A stretch of DNA of 37,178 bases from Labilithrix sp. (lineage in GTDB: Bacteria; Myxococcota_A; Polyangia; Polyangiales; Polyangiaceae), in NCBI GenBank assembly GCA_019637195.1, contig JAHBWA010000085.1:1-37178 (forward strand), read 5' to 3'. The notes beneath the pieces are model-generated. The model had not been told where the DNA came from, ran no database searches, and saw only the letters and a program-made list of their open reading frames with translations. Both the position numbers and the translations under genes were made by a program. Positions 1 through 8,358 of this stretch are shown here, in pieces (within the stretch, counting starts at the first letter, position 1; each line of letters starts with the position of its first letter).

Positions 1-1
1 C

Positions 2-544
<543 letters not shown>

Positions 545-589
545 TCCGCGGGCTAGCCGCCGCTCGAGGCGCTAGCCGCTAGCCACATT

Positions 590-631
590 ACGGCCTCTCG
601 CGTCGCAAGGCGCGAGGGGCCGTCGTCTTTT
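590..631 (+). terminator. Rho-independent terminator of groEL
   Basis: A 13-base-pair GC-rich stem (left arm 590-602, right arm 611-623, one G-T wobble) closes an 8-base loop and is followed by CGTC and four Ts at 628-631. It starts 46 bases after the groEL stop. On the opposite strand no T-run follows, so it works best for groEL. The preceding bases 551-583 hold several overlapping GCTAGC palindromes of unknown meaning. Confidence 0.85.
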
Positions 632-636
632 GGACC

Positions 637-1224
637 TCACTGACAGAGGACGCGCCCGCTCGTCGCGAGGCATGCGTTTCGGCAGGGCTCGGAGACCTGG
701 TACACGCCGTTCGTGCAGCGGAGGAGCGCCTTGCCGTCCTGCGAGCAGGCGATCTCCTTCGGTCCGTCGCACGGGTCACCGACGAGCGCGACGGAGTGAT
801 CGCAGTCGACCGCGTTGCCGACAGCGCACCCGCGCACGCCACGGCAGGTCGACGCGATCGCCGTCCGTCCTCCGCGACACACGGTGAGGTTGCGACGGTC
901 GGCCGTGCAGCCGTAGCCGCCCTCGGGCTCGCATGGGGCGCCCGCCGGCGACGGGTTCGTATCGCATTGGATGTTGCCGCCGCCGATCGAGCACCCCTGC
1001 GCGCCCTGACACGCCTGGAGCAGCACCCAGGCGCCCCGCTGGCACTGCACGACCGACGCGCGATCCGCGCCGCACATCGCCGGGCCGTCCGTGCACTGAG
1101 CGCCGGGGGGAGGCCCGTAGCTCGGAGGGGCGGGCTGGGCGGGAGCCGGGCGTGAGCGGGGCGTGCACGCCTGCGTCGAAGCGAGTCCGAGAGCAAAGGC
1201 GACGAGGATGTGCGCGCGACGCAT
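637..1224 (-). CDS. Secreted Cys-rich lipoprotein with three six-cysteine modules
   Basis: I do not recognise a named family. The 195-residue product begins with a basic n-region and hydrophobic stretch (MRRAHILVAFALGLASTQAC), so it is probably exported and perhaps lipidated at that Cys, although TQAC is a weak lipobox. After a Pro/Ala linker come three tandem copies of a roughly 45-50 residue unit. Each unit has six Cys with near-constant spacing: about C-x(6-7)-C-x9-C-x10-C-x(3-5)-C-x(7-8)-C, starting at GAQC, GAPC and GDPC. This pattern implies three disulfide-bonded modules outside the cytoplasm. Upstream in-frame ATGs at 1236 and 1254 are alternatives; no clear Shine-Dalgarno decides. 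The gene is convergent with groEL. Function unknown; a cell-surface binding or adhesion role is only a guess. Confidence 0.8.
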   Translation of the reverse strand: MRRAHILVAFALGLASTQACTPRSRPAPAQPAPPSYGPPPGAQCTDGPAMCGADRASVVQCQRGAWVLLQACQGAQGCSIGGGNIQCDTNPSPAGAPCEPEGGYGCTADRRNLTVCRGGRTAIASTCRGVRGCAVGNAVDCDHSVALVGDPCDGPKEIACSQDGKALLRCTNGVYQVSEPCRNACLATSGRVLCQ

Positions 1225-1759
1225 GCCGGCGATCATCGTCGATTTTGGCAGCATGCCGCGTGACCCATTTCGAATCGCCCACGACGCGATCGGCAGACGG
1301 GCGGCGCGGAGGTGGCTCGGCGAGCGCCTACGTGCCGTGGTGCGTTAGTCGTCTTGTGCGTAGCGCTGGCTCGACGCGTCATACTCGGGCTCAGGAATCC
1401 CTCGCGGACACGCGTTCGGGGAACGGCCGCGCTCCGTGGGGGGGCGGTCCAGCTCGACATTGAACGTCTTTTTGTGGAGATGACGCTCCGCGCCGACGGA
1501 AATTATTGATGATTCCAGTCTGCGGCCTTCGGCCGGACCGTGAGACGCTGCCGAGACCAGGAATCCTCACATGAGCCGACCTCGGCCTAGCTCCGCCAAT
1601 AAGCGAGTGTTTCCATTGTTTTGAAAGGCTGGTGACGAACGGCGCACGCGGCAAGGAGGCCTGTATGTCGATGGGTGGGCCTTGCACACCCCACCATGGA
1701 GCGCTAGAGCGGCCGTCCACTCGCCACGAGGTTGGCGAGGGAAGGAGCGTTTCCGCCCA
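1225..1759. other. Long intergenic region between divergent lipoprotein genes
   Basis: About 535 bases without a convincing gene. It must hold the promoters of both flanking divergent lipoprotein genes. It contains less GC-rich patches (around 1455-1510 and 1605-1630), a hairpin GGCC-TTC-GGCC at 1524-1534, and an imperfect inverted repeat pairing 1670-1678 with 1690-1698. A perfect-looking Shine-Dalgarno (AAGGAGG, 1653-1659) stands 5 bases before an ATG at 1665. The frame it opens runs out of phase through the next lipoprotein and encodes only Arg/Ser-rich nonsense, so I do not call it a gene. Confidence 0.5.
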
Positions 1760-2878
1760 ATGCGTTCACTCAAGTCCGGTCTCCTCGGCTGCATCGTCGC
1801 TGGTCTCGTTGGCACCTTCGCGGTCGTTGGATGCAGTGCCAGCGGCGAGACTGGGGACTTCGGGGACCTCTCGACGGACACGGATCCCACCGAAGGCTCC
1901 GGTGGGTCGGTGCTTCCGCCGAGCAACCCGGATGACGACGACGACGGCGACGATCGCTCGGTCGACGCGGGCAGGAAGGACGCGGGCAAGGACGCCGGGA
2001 GCACGGCCAAAGACGCGGGACCGCCGCCGCCGGACCCGGGTGACTCGTGCCCGACGGCCGACAAGACCGTGTCGCGCTCGTGCGGCATGTGCGGAAAGCA
2101 GGAGGCGATCTGTGAGCAGGTCGGCAGCAAGCTCCAGTGGAGCGAGTACGGCCCGTGCTCCGGCGAGGCCGGCATCTGCACCCCGGGCTCCACGCAGGCG
2201 TGCGGCAACTGCGGGACGCAGACGTGCTCGAACTCGTGCAACTGGGGCGGCTGCACGGGGCAGCCGTCCAACAGCTGCTCGCCGGGCGCGGTCCAGTACA
2301 CGACGGCGGGCTGCCCGGGCGGCGGCTACAAGAACCGGACGTGCAGCCTGACCTGCGGCTGGGAGAACTACTCCAGCACGTGCGACATCCCGACGACGAC
2401 GAACAAGATGACGATCCAGGGCACGGTCGGCTCCGTGCGTTCGCAGCAGTGGACGCTCGGCACCGAGACGGTCAACAAGCCGGTCTCCTCGTGCACGGGT
2501 ACCCTCACCACCACCGCCGTCCGCTTCATTCCGGTCGAGGTCTCCAACAACACGGCGCGGGCGGCGGAGATCACCGCCTATCACACCAAGTCCCCGACGG
2601 GCATCGAGGCCGACACCGTCATCTGGGCGTACGCGACCCACGCGCTCCCGATGACCGACTCCGATCGCGGTCAGTGCATCTCCACCGTCGCGGACGGTTG
2701 CAGCGTGGGCACGCCGTCTCCGTGCGGCGCCTCGAGCTCGCTCACCCTCGCCGGTCTCGCCAAGATCCCGATCCCGGCGGGCGGCAAGGTCCTCGTCTAC
2801 AGCGCCCTCTACGGCTCGGGCACCAGCGCCGGCGACGGAACGTTCATCCTGAACCTCCGCACCGACGTCCTGCAGTGA
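1760..2878 (+). CDS. Cys-rich lipoprotein with acidic linker and C-terminal beta domain
   Basis: A 372-residue predicted lipoprotein. The start at 1760 gives a textbook type II signal (MRSLKSGLLGCIVAGLVGTF then AVVGC, lipid Cys 25) and has GAAGGAG 12 bases upstream; longer starts would bury this signal. Residues about 30-100 form an Asp/Gly/Lys-rich flexible linker containing 'DAGKDAG'. About residues 100-215 carry some 20 Cys in CxxC and WxxxGPC-like contexts (CGMCGKQ, WSEYGPC, CGNCGTQTC, WGGC), probably disulfide-rich modules. The last 150 residues look like a beta-sandwich (regular alternating Val/Thr strands ending ILNLRTDVLQ), reminiscent of PPC-type domains, but I cannot confirm this. 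It sits alone between two terminators. Function unknown; surface display is inferred. Confidence 0.85.
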   Translation: MRSLKSGLLGCIVAGLVGTFAVVGCSASGETGDFGDLSTDTDPTEGSGGSVLPPSNPDDDDDGDDRSVDAGRKDAGKDAGSTAKDAGPPPPDPGDSCPTADKTVSRSCGMCGKQEAICEQVGSKLQWSEYGPCSGEAGICTPGSTQACGNCGTQTCSNSCNWGGCTGQPSNSCSPGAVQYTTAGCPGGGYKNRTCSLTCGWENYSSTCDIPTTTNKMTIQGTVGSVRSQQWTLGTETVNKPVSSCTGTLTTTAVRFIPVEVSNNTARAAEITAYHTKSPTGIEADTVIWAYATHALPMTDSDRGQCISTVADGCSVGTPSPCGASSSLTLAGLAKIPIPAGGKVLVYSALYGSGTSAGDGTFILNLRTDVLQ

Positions 2879-2902
2879 GCTAGCGCGCCCGCGAGGGTGA
2901 AA

Positions 2903-2941
2903 CGGCGGCGCGGGAGAACAATCCCGCGCCGTCGCGCTTTT
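2903..2941 (+). terminator. Rho-independent terminator
   Basis: A 13-bp stem pairs 2903-2915 with 2922-2934 (core GGCGCGGGA/TCCCGCGCC), has a 6-base loop, and is followed by CGC and a short T-run ending at 2941. It lies 24 bases after the lipoprotein stop and insulates it from the helicase gene. Confidence 0.85.
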
Positions 2942-3056
2942 GTGCGATCGCGCCTCGCTCGCGCTGCTCCGCGCCGGCCGCGCGAGGGCCTGCGCGGTTC
3001 GCGTCCGCCCGGCGGAGGGCATCGCGCGCCGTGGACGGAAGCAGTAGGGTGAATCC

Positions 3057-5354
3057 GTGCCGGATCGCCGGGAGATCGCCGTCGAGGGGGAGGTCGCGGT
3101 CGTCACCTACGAGAACGCCGAGTCCGGCTTTCGCGTCGTGAAGATCGACGTGCCCGAGCGCCGCGACCGGCTCACGGTCGTCGGCCTGTTCCCTCGCGTC
3201 GTCGTCGGCTCGCGGGTGCGCGTCCGAGGCGTCCCCGAGGTGAACCGCGACCACGGCGAGCAGCTCCGCGCGACGAGCGTCATCGAGCTCGCGCCGACGA
3301 CCCTCGGCGGAGTCGAGAAGTACCTCGGCTCGGGGCTGATCAAGGGCATCGGCGGCGTGACCGCGCAGCGCATCGTCAAGCACTTCGGGCTCGCCACGTT
3401 GAAGGTGCTCGAGGAAGAGCCGCACCGGCTCCGCGAGGTCCCGGGCCTCGGGCGAGCGCGCGCGGACCAGCTCATCGCCTCGTGGAACGAGCAGCGCGCC
3501 CTGCGCGACGTGATGGTCTTCCTCCAGGCCCACGGCGCGAGCGTCCACCTCGCCGCGCGGATCTTCAAGCGCTACGGGCCGAAGGCGGTGAGCGTCGTCT
3601 CGGGTGATCCGTATCGCCTCGCGATCGACGTCTGGGGGATCGGCTTTCGCACGGCCGACCGCATCGCGTCCGAGCTCGGGATCGCGAAGGACTCGCCTCA
3701 TCGGATGCAGGCCGCGCTCCTGCAGACGCTCCGCGACGCGACGGAGGCCGGCCATTGCTATCTCCTCGCCGACGACCTCACCGCGCGCGCGGCGCGCCTG
3801 CTCGAGCTCGAGCCGAACGCGGAGGATGCCCCGAGCGCCGCGCTCCTCGACGCGCTCGAGGAAGCGCTCGCGACGACCGTGACGGGCGGCTACGTCGTCG
3901 CCGAGGAGCCCGACTCCCTCGTCCGCGTCCGCGCGGGCCGGTCGCTCCGGACTGCGGCGATCTACGAGGCGAGGATGTACGAGACCGAGACGCGGCTCGC
4001 CGCGCGGCTCGCGACGCTCGCGACCTCGGAGACCGCCGCGCTCGCCGGCTTCGCGGGCGCCGTCGAGCGCTTCGAGCGCGAGACCGGGACGGTGCTCGCC
4101 GACGAGCAGCGCCTCGCCGTCGAGCGCGCGGCGGGCTGCCCGCTCCTCGTCGTCACCGGTGGACCGGGCGTCGGCAAGACGACGATCGTGAAGGCGATCC
4201 TCAGCGTCTTCGAGCGCGCCGGCGTCGTCACTCGCCTGGCCGCGCCGACGGGGCGAGCGGCCAAGCGCATGAGCGAGGCGACCGGTCGCGCCTCCGCGAC
4301 GCTCCACCGACTCCTCGAGTTCGATCCGAAGACGGGCGCCTTCAAGCGCGACGCGAAGAGGCCGGTCGACGCGAGCGCGATCGTCGTCGACGAGAGCTCG
4401 ATGGTCGACGTCTGGATGGCCGACGCGCTCACGCAGGCCGTCGCGGAGGGGGCGCGGCTCGTCCTCGTCGGAGACGTGGACCAGCTCCCGAGCGTCGGTC
4501 CCGGCTCGGTGCTCCGCGACGCGATCGGCTCGGGGGTCGTCCCGTGCGTGCGGCTCGTGAAGATCTTCCGTCAGGCCGAGAGGAGCCTGATCGTCCAGAA
4601 CGCTCACCGCATCAACGCCGGGGAGGCGCCCGCCGTCCCCGAGAAGGGCGATCCGACCGCGGACTTCTTCATGATGGAGCGGCGCGACGCGGACGAAGCC
4701 CGCGGCGTCATCGTCGATCTCGTGACGCGGCACATCCCGCGTCGCTTCGGACTCGACCCCGTCCGCGACATCCAGGTGCTCACGCCGATGAACCGCGGCG
4801 CCGCCGGAACGGCTGTGCTCAACGAGGCGCTGCAGGCCGCGCTGAACCCGTCGGGGCCCGGCCTCGCGCGCGGCAAGGTCACCTTTCGCGCCGGCGACAA
4901 GGTCATGCAGCTGCGAAACGACTACGACAAGAACGTCTACAACGGTGACGTCGGCGTGGTCGCGTCGGTCGACGAGCAAGCCGACGCGCTCGTGGTCCGC
5001 TTCGACGACGGCTCCGCCGACGCGCGCGAGGTCGCCTACGACGGCCGCGCCCTCGACGAGCTGGCGCTCGCGTACGCATGCACGGTCCACAAGTCGCAGG
5101 GGAGCGAATACCCCGCGGTCGTCCTGCCCTTGCTCACGAGCCATTTCGTGATGCTGTCGAAGAACCTCGTCTACACGGCCGTGACGCGCGGCAAGCGCCT
5201 GGTCGTGCTCGTCGCGGATCCTCGCGCACTCCAGATCGCCCTCGCGGAGCAGCGGCGTGAGGACCGTCAGACCCGCCTCTCCTCGCGGATACGAGCGGCG
5301 AGCGAGCGCGGAGCTCACGGCCGACCAGGCGACGAGGCCGGCGCCCCGGGATGA
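3057..5354 (+). CDS. recD2: RecD2-type ATP-dependent 5'-3' DNA helicase
   Basis: A 765-residue superfamily 1B helicase, the stand-alone RecD2 form found in bacteria irrespective of RecBC; it unwinds DNA 5'-3' in repair. In order: an N-terminal OB-like segment (residues 1-85, 'GFRVVKIDVPERRDRLTVVG'), tandem helix-hairpin-helix units (about 90-200: GIGGVTAQRIVKHFG, EVPGLGRARADQLI, DVWGIGFRTADRIA), then the motor. Motor motifs are Walker A GGPGVGKTT (about 368-376), DEXX-type VVDESS (about 443), GDVDQLPSVGPG, an SH3-like insert, and C-terminal CTVHKSQGSEYPAVVLP plus LVYTAVTRGK. Length fits RecD2 and not the shorter RecBCD RecD, and no recB/recC is near. The GTG start is the first in-frame codon at the N-terminal fold; upstream AGTAGGG is a modest ribosome site. 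The sequence is intact. Confidence 0.95.
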   Translation: MPDRREIAVEGEVAVVTYENAESGFRVVKIDVPERRDRLTVVGLFPRVVVGSRVRVRGVPEVNRDHGEQLRATSVIELAPTTLGGVEKYLGSGLIKGIGGVTAQRIVKHFGLATLKVLEEEPHRLREVPGLGRARADQLIASWNEQRALRDVMVFLQAHGASVHLAARIFKRYGPKAVSVVSGDPYRLAIDVWGIGFRTADRIASELGIAKDSPHRMQAALLQTLRDATEAGHCYLLADDLTARAARLLELEPNAEDAPSAALLDALEEALATTVTGGYVVAEEPDSLVRVRAGRSLRTAAIYEARMYETETRLAARLATLATSETAALAGFAGAVERFERETGTVLADEQRLAVERAAGCPLLVVTGGPGVGKTTIVKAILSVFERAGVVTRLAAPTGRAAKRMSEATGRASATLHRLLEFDPKTGAFKRDAKRPVDASAIVVDESSMVDVWMADALTQAVAEGARLVLVGDVDQLPSVGPGSVLRDAIGSGVVPCVRLVKIFRQAERSLIVQNAHRINAGEAPAVPEKGDPTADFFMMERRDADEARGVIVDLVTRHIPRRFGLDPVRDIQVLTPMNRGAAGTAVLNEALQAALNPSGPGLARGKVTFRAGDKVMQLRNDYDKNVYNGDVGVVASVDEQADALVVRFDDGSADAREVAYDGRALDELALAYACTVHKSQGSEYPAVVLPLLTSHFVMLSKNLVYTAVTRGKRLVVLVADPRALQIALAEQRREDRQTRLSSRIRAASERGAHGRPGDEAGAPG

Positions 5355-5430
5355 CGGCGACATGACGGCGCGCGCGCGACCCCGCGGTGCTTGCGGCGAC
5401 GGGGTGGGCGGGTAGACTCAGGAGGCCTTT

Positions 5431-5979
5431 ATGTTGAAGCGCCTCCTCGTCGGCCTCTTCCTCGGAGCAGTGGTCGGCGCCATCCTCGCCGCTGCGCTCG
5501 TCCAGGGGCTCGGCGTGATGACCTTCGACGGGTCGGTGCTCGGCGCCGCCGGGGCTTACCTCGCGGCGGCGATCACGGGCGTGGTCACGGGGCTCGTCGC
5601 CGGCAAGCCCATCTGGTCGGCCGACGGGAAGATCGAGGCCGGCCTGAAGGCGTTCTTCGGCGCGCTCATCGCGCTCGGCGGGATGTTCGCGCTGCGTCAG
5701 TGGGTTCACGTGGACGTGGATCTCACCGCGCTGAAGGCGAGCGACGGTGCCGCCGAGATCGGTCAGCTCCCGGCCGTCTCCCTCCCGCTCATCGCGGCGG
5801 TCCTCGCCGGCTTCTTCGAGCTCGACAACACCGGCGACAAGGACGCGAAACAAGAAGAGAAGGGCTCCTCCGCGGCCTCGAGCTCCGGCAAGGGCGACAA
5901 GGTGCGCGTCGCCGACGAGGGGGCGTCCGATGACGCCGACGAAGAGGAAGAGGCCGCGCCGGCCAAGAAGCGGCGCTGA
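5431..5979 (+). CDS. Small inner-membrane protein with charged C-terminal tail
   Basis: A 182-residue protein of unknown function. AGGAGG at 5420-5425 lies 5 bases before the ATG, one of the best ribosome sites in the window. Hydrophobic segments are visible at about residues 4-26, 36-58, 70-90 and 112-128, consistent with three or four membrane helices. The last 50 residues are hydrophilic: a Lys/Glu/Ser stretch, an acidic DDADEEEE run and a terminal KKRR. It follows the helicase by 76 bases and precedes the deacetylase by 60 on the same strand, so co-transcription is possible. I recognise no family. Confidence 0.8.
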   Translation: MLKRLLVGLFLGAVVGAILAAALVQGLGVMTFDGSVLGAAGAYLAAAITGVVTGLVAGKPIWSADGKIEAGLKAFFGALIALGGMFALRQWVHVDVDLTALKASDGAAEIGQLPAVSLPLIAAVLAGFFELDNTGDKDAKQEEKGSSAASSSGKGDKVRVADEGASDDADEEEEAAPAKKRR

Positions 5980-6039
5980 GCGCGCGCCGGCCTCGAGCGT
6001 CGGCTCGGCGTCGCGCGCTCGGGATCGGAGAGGCCGCTG

Positions 6040-6834
6040 ATGGCGCCCGCGCGTCTCGTCTTCTTCGCCGCCACGCTCGGCGGGATCGGCCTCACGGCGT
6101 TCTCTGTCACGAGCGAGCCGCCGCCGCTGTGGAGCGCGCTCGTCGCCGGCGGGCTCTACGTCGCGCTCGTCCTGGCGGGCGTCTTCGTCCTCCGGCTCCG
6201 GATGTTCGCCGACGCGGTCGTGCGCGGTCCCGAAGACGCGCACGGCGTGGTCCTCACCTTCGACGACGGCCCCCATCCCGTACACACCCGGAAGATCCTC
6301 GACATCCTCGACGAACACGACGCGAAGGCGACCTTCTTCCTGATCGGGCGAAAGGTCGACAAGCACCCCGAAGCGGTGAAGGAGATCGTCGCGCGAGGGC
6401 ACGAGGTCGGCGTCCACGGCTGGGCGCACGACCGCCTCTTCGCGTTGCGAGGGCCGCGACGCGTCCGCCGCGATCTCGAGCGCGCGATCCGATCGCTCGA
6501 GAGGGTGACCAAGCGGCGGCCGACGCTCTTCCGGCCGCCGATCGGTCACACCAACCCGACGATCGCGCGTATCGCCGAGCAGCTCGAGCTCACGGTCGTC
6601 GGCTGGTCCGTCGCCGGCTACGACGGCCTCGCAGGAGCGGACCCGAAGAAGGTCACCGCGCGGATCTCGCGCCGGCTCGACGACGGCGACATCGTCTTGC
6701 TCCACGACGCCGCCGAGCGCGACGATCACGAGCCCACGGCCGACAAGGCGCTGCCTGCGATCCTCGCCGCCGTGAAGGACAAGAACCTCCGCGTCGCGCG
6801 CCTCGCCGACTGGGTGGCCGCGCTCGAGGCGTGA
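6040..6834 (+). CDS. Membrane-anchored polysaccharide deacetylase (NodB domain, CE4)
   Basis: A 264-residue carbohydrate esterase family 4 protein that removes N- or O-acetyl groups from glycans such as peptidoglycan or exopolysaccharide. Two hydrophobic N-terminal segments (about 5-23 and 30-52) anchor it in the inner membrane. The NodB domain follows with TFDDGP (73-78, catalytic base and metal Asp), metal-ligand region HGWAHD (126-131), FRPPIGH (about 164-170), the WSVAGYDG strand and LLHDAAE with the catalytic His near 227. The second His ligand sits in H-x3-H without the usual Thr after the first His. GAGAGG stands about 10 bases upstream of the ATG. Substrate cannot be told from sequence. 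Confidence 0.93.
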   Translation: MAPARLVFFAATLGGIGLTAFSVTSEPPPLWSALVAGGLYVALVLAGVFVLRLRMFADAVVRGPEDAHGVVLTFDDGPHPVHTRKILDILDEHDAKATFFLIGRKVDKHPEAVKEIVARGHEVGVHGWAHDRLFALRGPRRVRRDLERAIRSLERVTKRRPTLFRPPIGHTNPTIARIAEQLELTVVGWSVAGYDGLAGADPKKVTARISRRLDDGDIVLLHDAAERDDHEPTADKALPAILAAVKDKNLRVARLADWVAALEA

Positions 6835-6843
6835 CGCTCGGCT

Positions 6844-6865
6844 CGCCCGCGAGCGAGCGCGGGCG
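6844..6865. terminator. Hairpin between convergent genes, possible bidirectional terminator
   Basis: A perfect 8-bp inverted repeat (CGCCCGCG / CGCGGGCG) with a 6-base loop sits in the 36-base gap between the convergent deacetylase and histidine kinase genes. There is no T-run, so intrinsic termination is uncertain. Confidence 0.4.
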
Positions 6866-6870
6866 GTGGC

Positions 6871-8358
6871 TCAGGCGCTCGGCAGCTCGATCACGAAGCG
6901 CGCGCCGCCCTCGTAGGTCGCGTCGACGAAGATCCGCCCGCGCGCCCCCTCGACGATGCCGCGGCACACGGCGAGGCCGAGGCCGGTCCCGGCGCCGACG
7001 TCCTTGGTCGTGACGAACGGATCGAAGATCCGGGAGGCGACGTCCTTCGGGACCCCGGGGCCGTCGTCCTCCACCTCGATCCGTACGCGTTCGCCGACCG
7101 TCCTCGCGCGCACGATCACGGTCGACGTCGGACGCGCGCTCGCGCCGAGGGCCGCGCCGGCGTTGAGCAGCAGGTTCAAGAGCACCTGCGTGAGCCGCTG
7201 CGGCGACAGGCCGACGGTGAGACCAGGCTCGACGTCCACGTGGGTCTCGATCGGCTTGAAATCCTTCTGGGGACGAACGAGCGCGAGCGCGTCGTCGATC
7301 ACCCGCGACTCCGCTCGCGCGTCGCGCGGACGCCGGGCCGTCCTCGGGGCGCGGTAGTTGAGAGATCGCACGACGACGTGGATGCTCGGTCTCCTTTCGC
7401 ATTCGCTTCAGAAAGTCCGCCCGATCTCGTCGCTGGTCTCGGCGTCTCGATGAGATCGTGCATGCCCATGATCGCGCGATGGGGTTGCCGATCTTTCGTG
7501 GGCGACTCCCGCGGCGAGCTTGCCGACGCTCGCCATGTGCTCGCTCCCCAGCCGCTGCTCGCGCGTCTCGCCGAGGTGCCGGGTGGTCGTGGTGAGCTCG
7601 TCGACCTTGCTCCGAGCGCTTGCTCCTCCTTCGTGGAGGCGCGCGGTCATCGCGCGTACGCTGGAGCCGAGCCCGCGACCTCGCGCGCGCCCGAGCGAGG
7701 CAGCGCGAGATCGCGGGCCCCTGCCAGACGCGATCCGGCAGCGCGCGCGAGCTCCCCGATCGGCCGGACGATCTACGCGCGTCAGCGCGATGTACGCGAA
7801 CGCCAGAGCGCGATCGCGCAGACGATCATCATGTAGAGCGCGACCCCGCACGAGCTGCGAAGTGCGCGAGGGGTCGTCGTCCGCGCGGACGCGCACGACG
7901 CGCCGTCGCCGCCGCTCGGGAGGACCACGTCGATCGCGCGGCCCGCCGGCGACGAGACCCGCTGCGCGTCCTCGCCGTCGGCAGCTGCGGAGCGGTCAAG
8001 AGCGCGGCCTGGGGCCCGCCCGCGCGACGACCTCGCGCGACGGGCCGTACACCGCGACGGCGAGCGCGCCGTCGTCGCCGGCGTGCGACGCGATCGTTCG
8101 CTCGAGGGCCGTGGGATCGTTGGCGCGGACCTCCGCGACGTGCGCCGCGACGGCGCGCCCGAGGCTGCGCGCGGCGTCCTCGCGGTAGGCGAGCGACGTG
8201 GCACGTGTCACCTGCGCGATCGCGAAGAACAGCGGGACGTACGCGAGCAGCATGACACCCGCGAGGGCGAGGACGATCTGCACGCGGAGCCCGGGGCCGG
8301 TCCGGGCCGACCGCTTCATCTCGCCAGCCGGCTCGAGTCGGTCGCCGCCCACGCTCAT
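6871..8358 (-). pseudogene. Sensor histidine kinase with multiple frame disruptions, coupled to feoB
   Basis: The intact gene would encode a roughly 495-residue two-component sensor kinase. Its ATG at 8358 overlaps the feoB stop as ATGA. Readable pieces in order: TM1 (VQIVLALAGVMLLAYVPLFF), a periplasmic sensor part, TM2 (VALYMMIVCAIAL), a HAMP start (VRPIGELARA), a linker (SSVRAMTARLHEG), the H-box (GKLAAGVAHE then IGNPIA), and the ATPase domain with LLNLLLNAGAAL, DDGPGVP, IFDPFVTTK and GTGLGLAVCRGI. The first part to about 8040 and the ATPase domain from about 7330 to the TGA at 6871 are clean. Between them the frame changes at least six times. At the H-box, extra bases at about 7494 and a missing base at about 7474 separate HE, IGNPIA and IMGMHDLIE. 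Residues are conserved across frames, so either sequencing/assembly indels or very recent decay. No response regulator adjoins. Confidence 0.8.

Noticed and set aside
1632..2351. Plus-strand frame with an ideal Shine-Dalgarno before ATG 1665
   Set aside because: Runs out of phase through the lipoprotein gene and encodes Arg/Thr/Ser-rich sequence with no fold; kept only as a regulatory curiosity.
2880..5363. 827-codon open frame on the minus strand opposite the helicase gene
   Set aside because: Shadow of the GC-rich recD2 gene; the plus strand has all helicase motifs, while this frame is Arg/Asp/Glu/Leu-rich with no family match.
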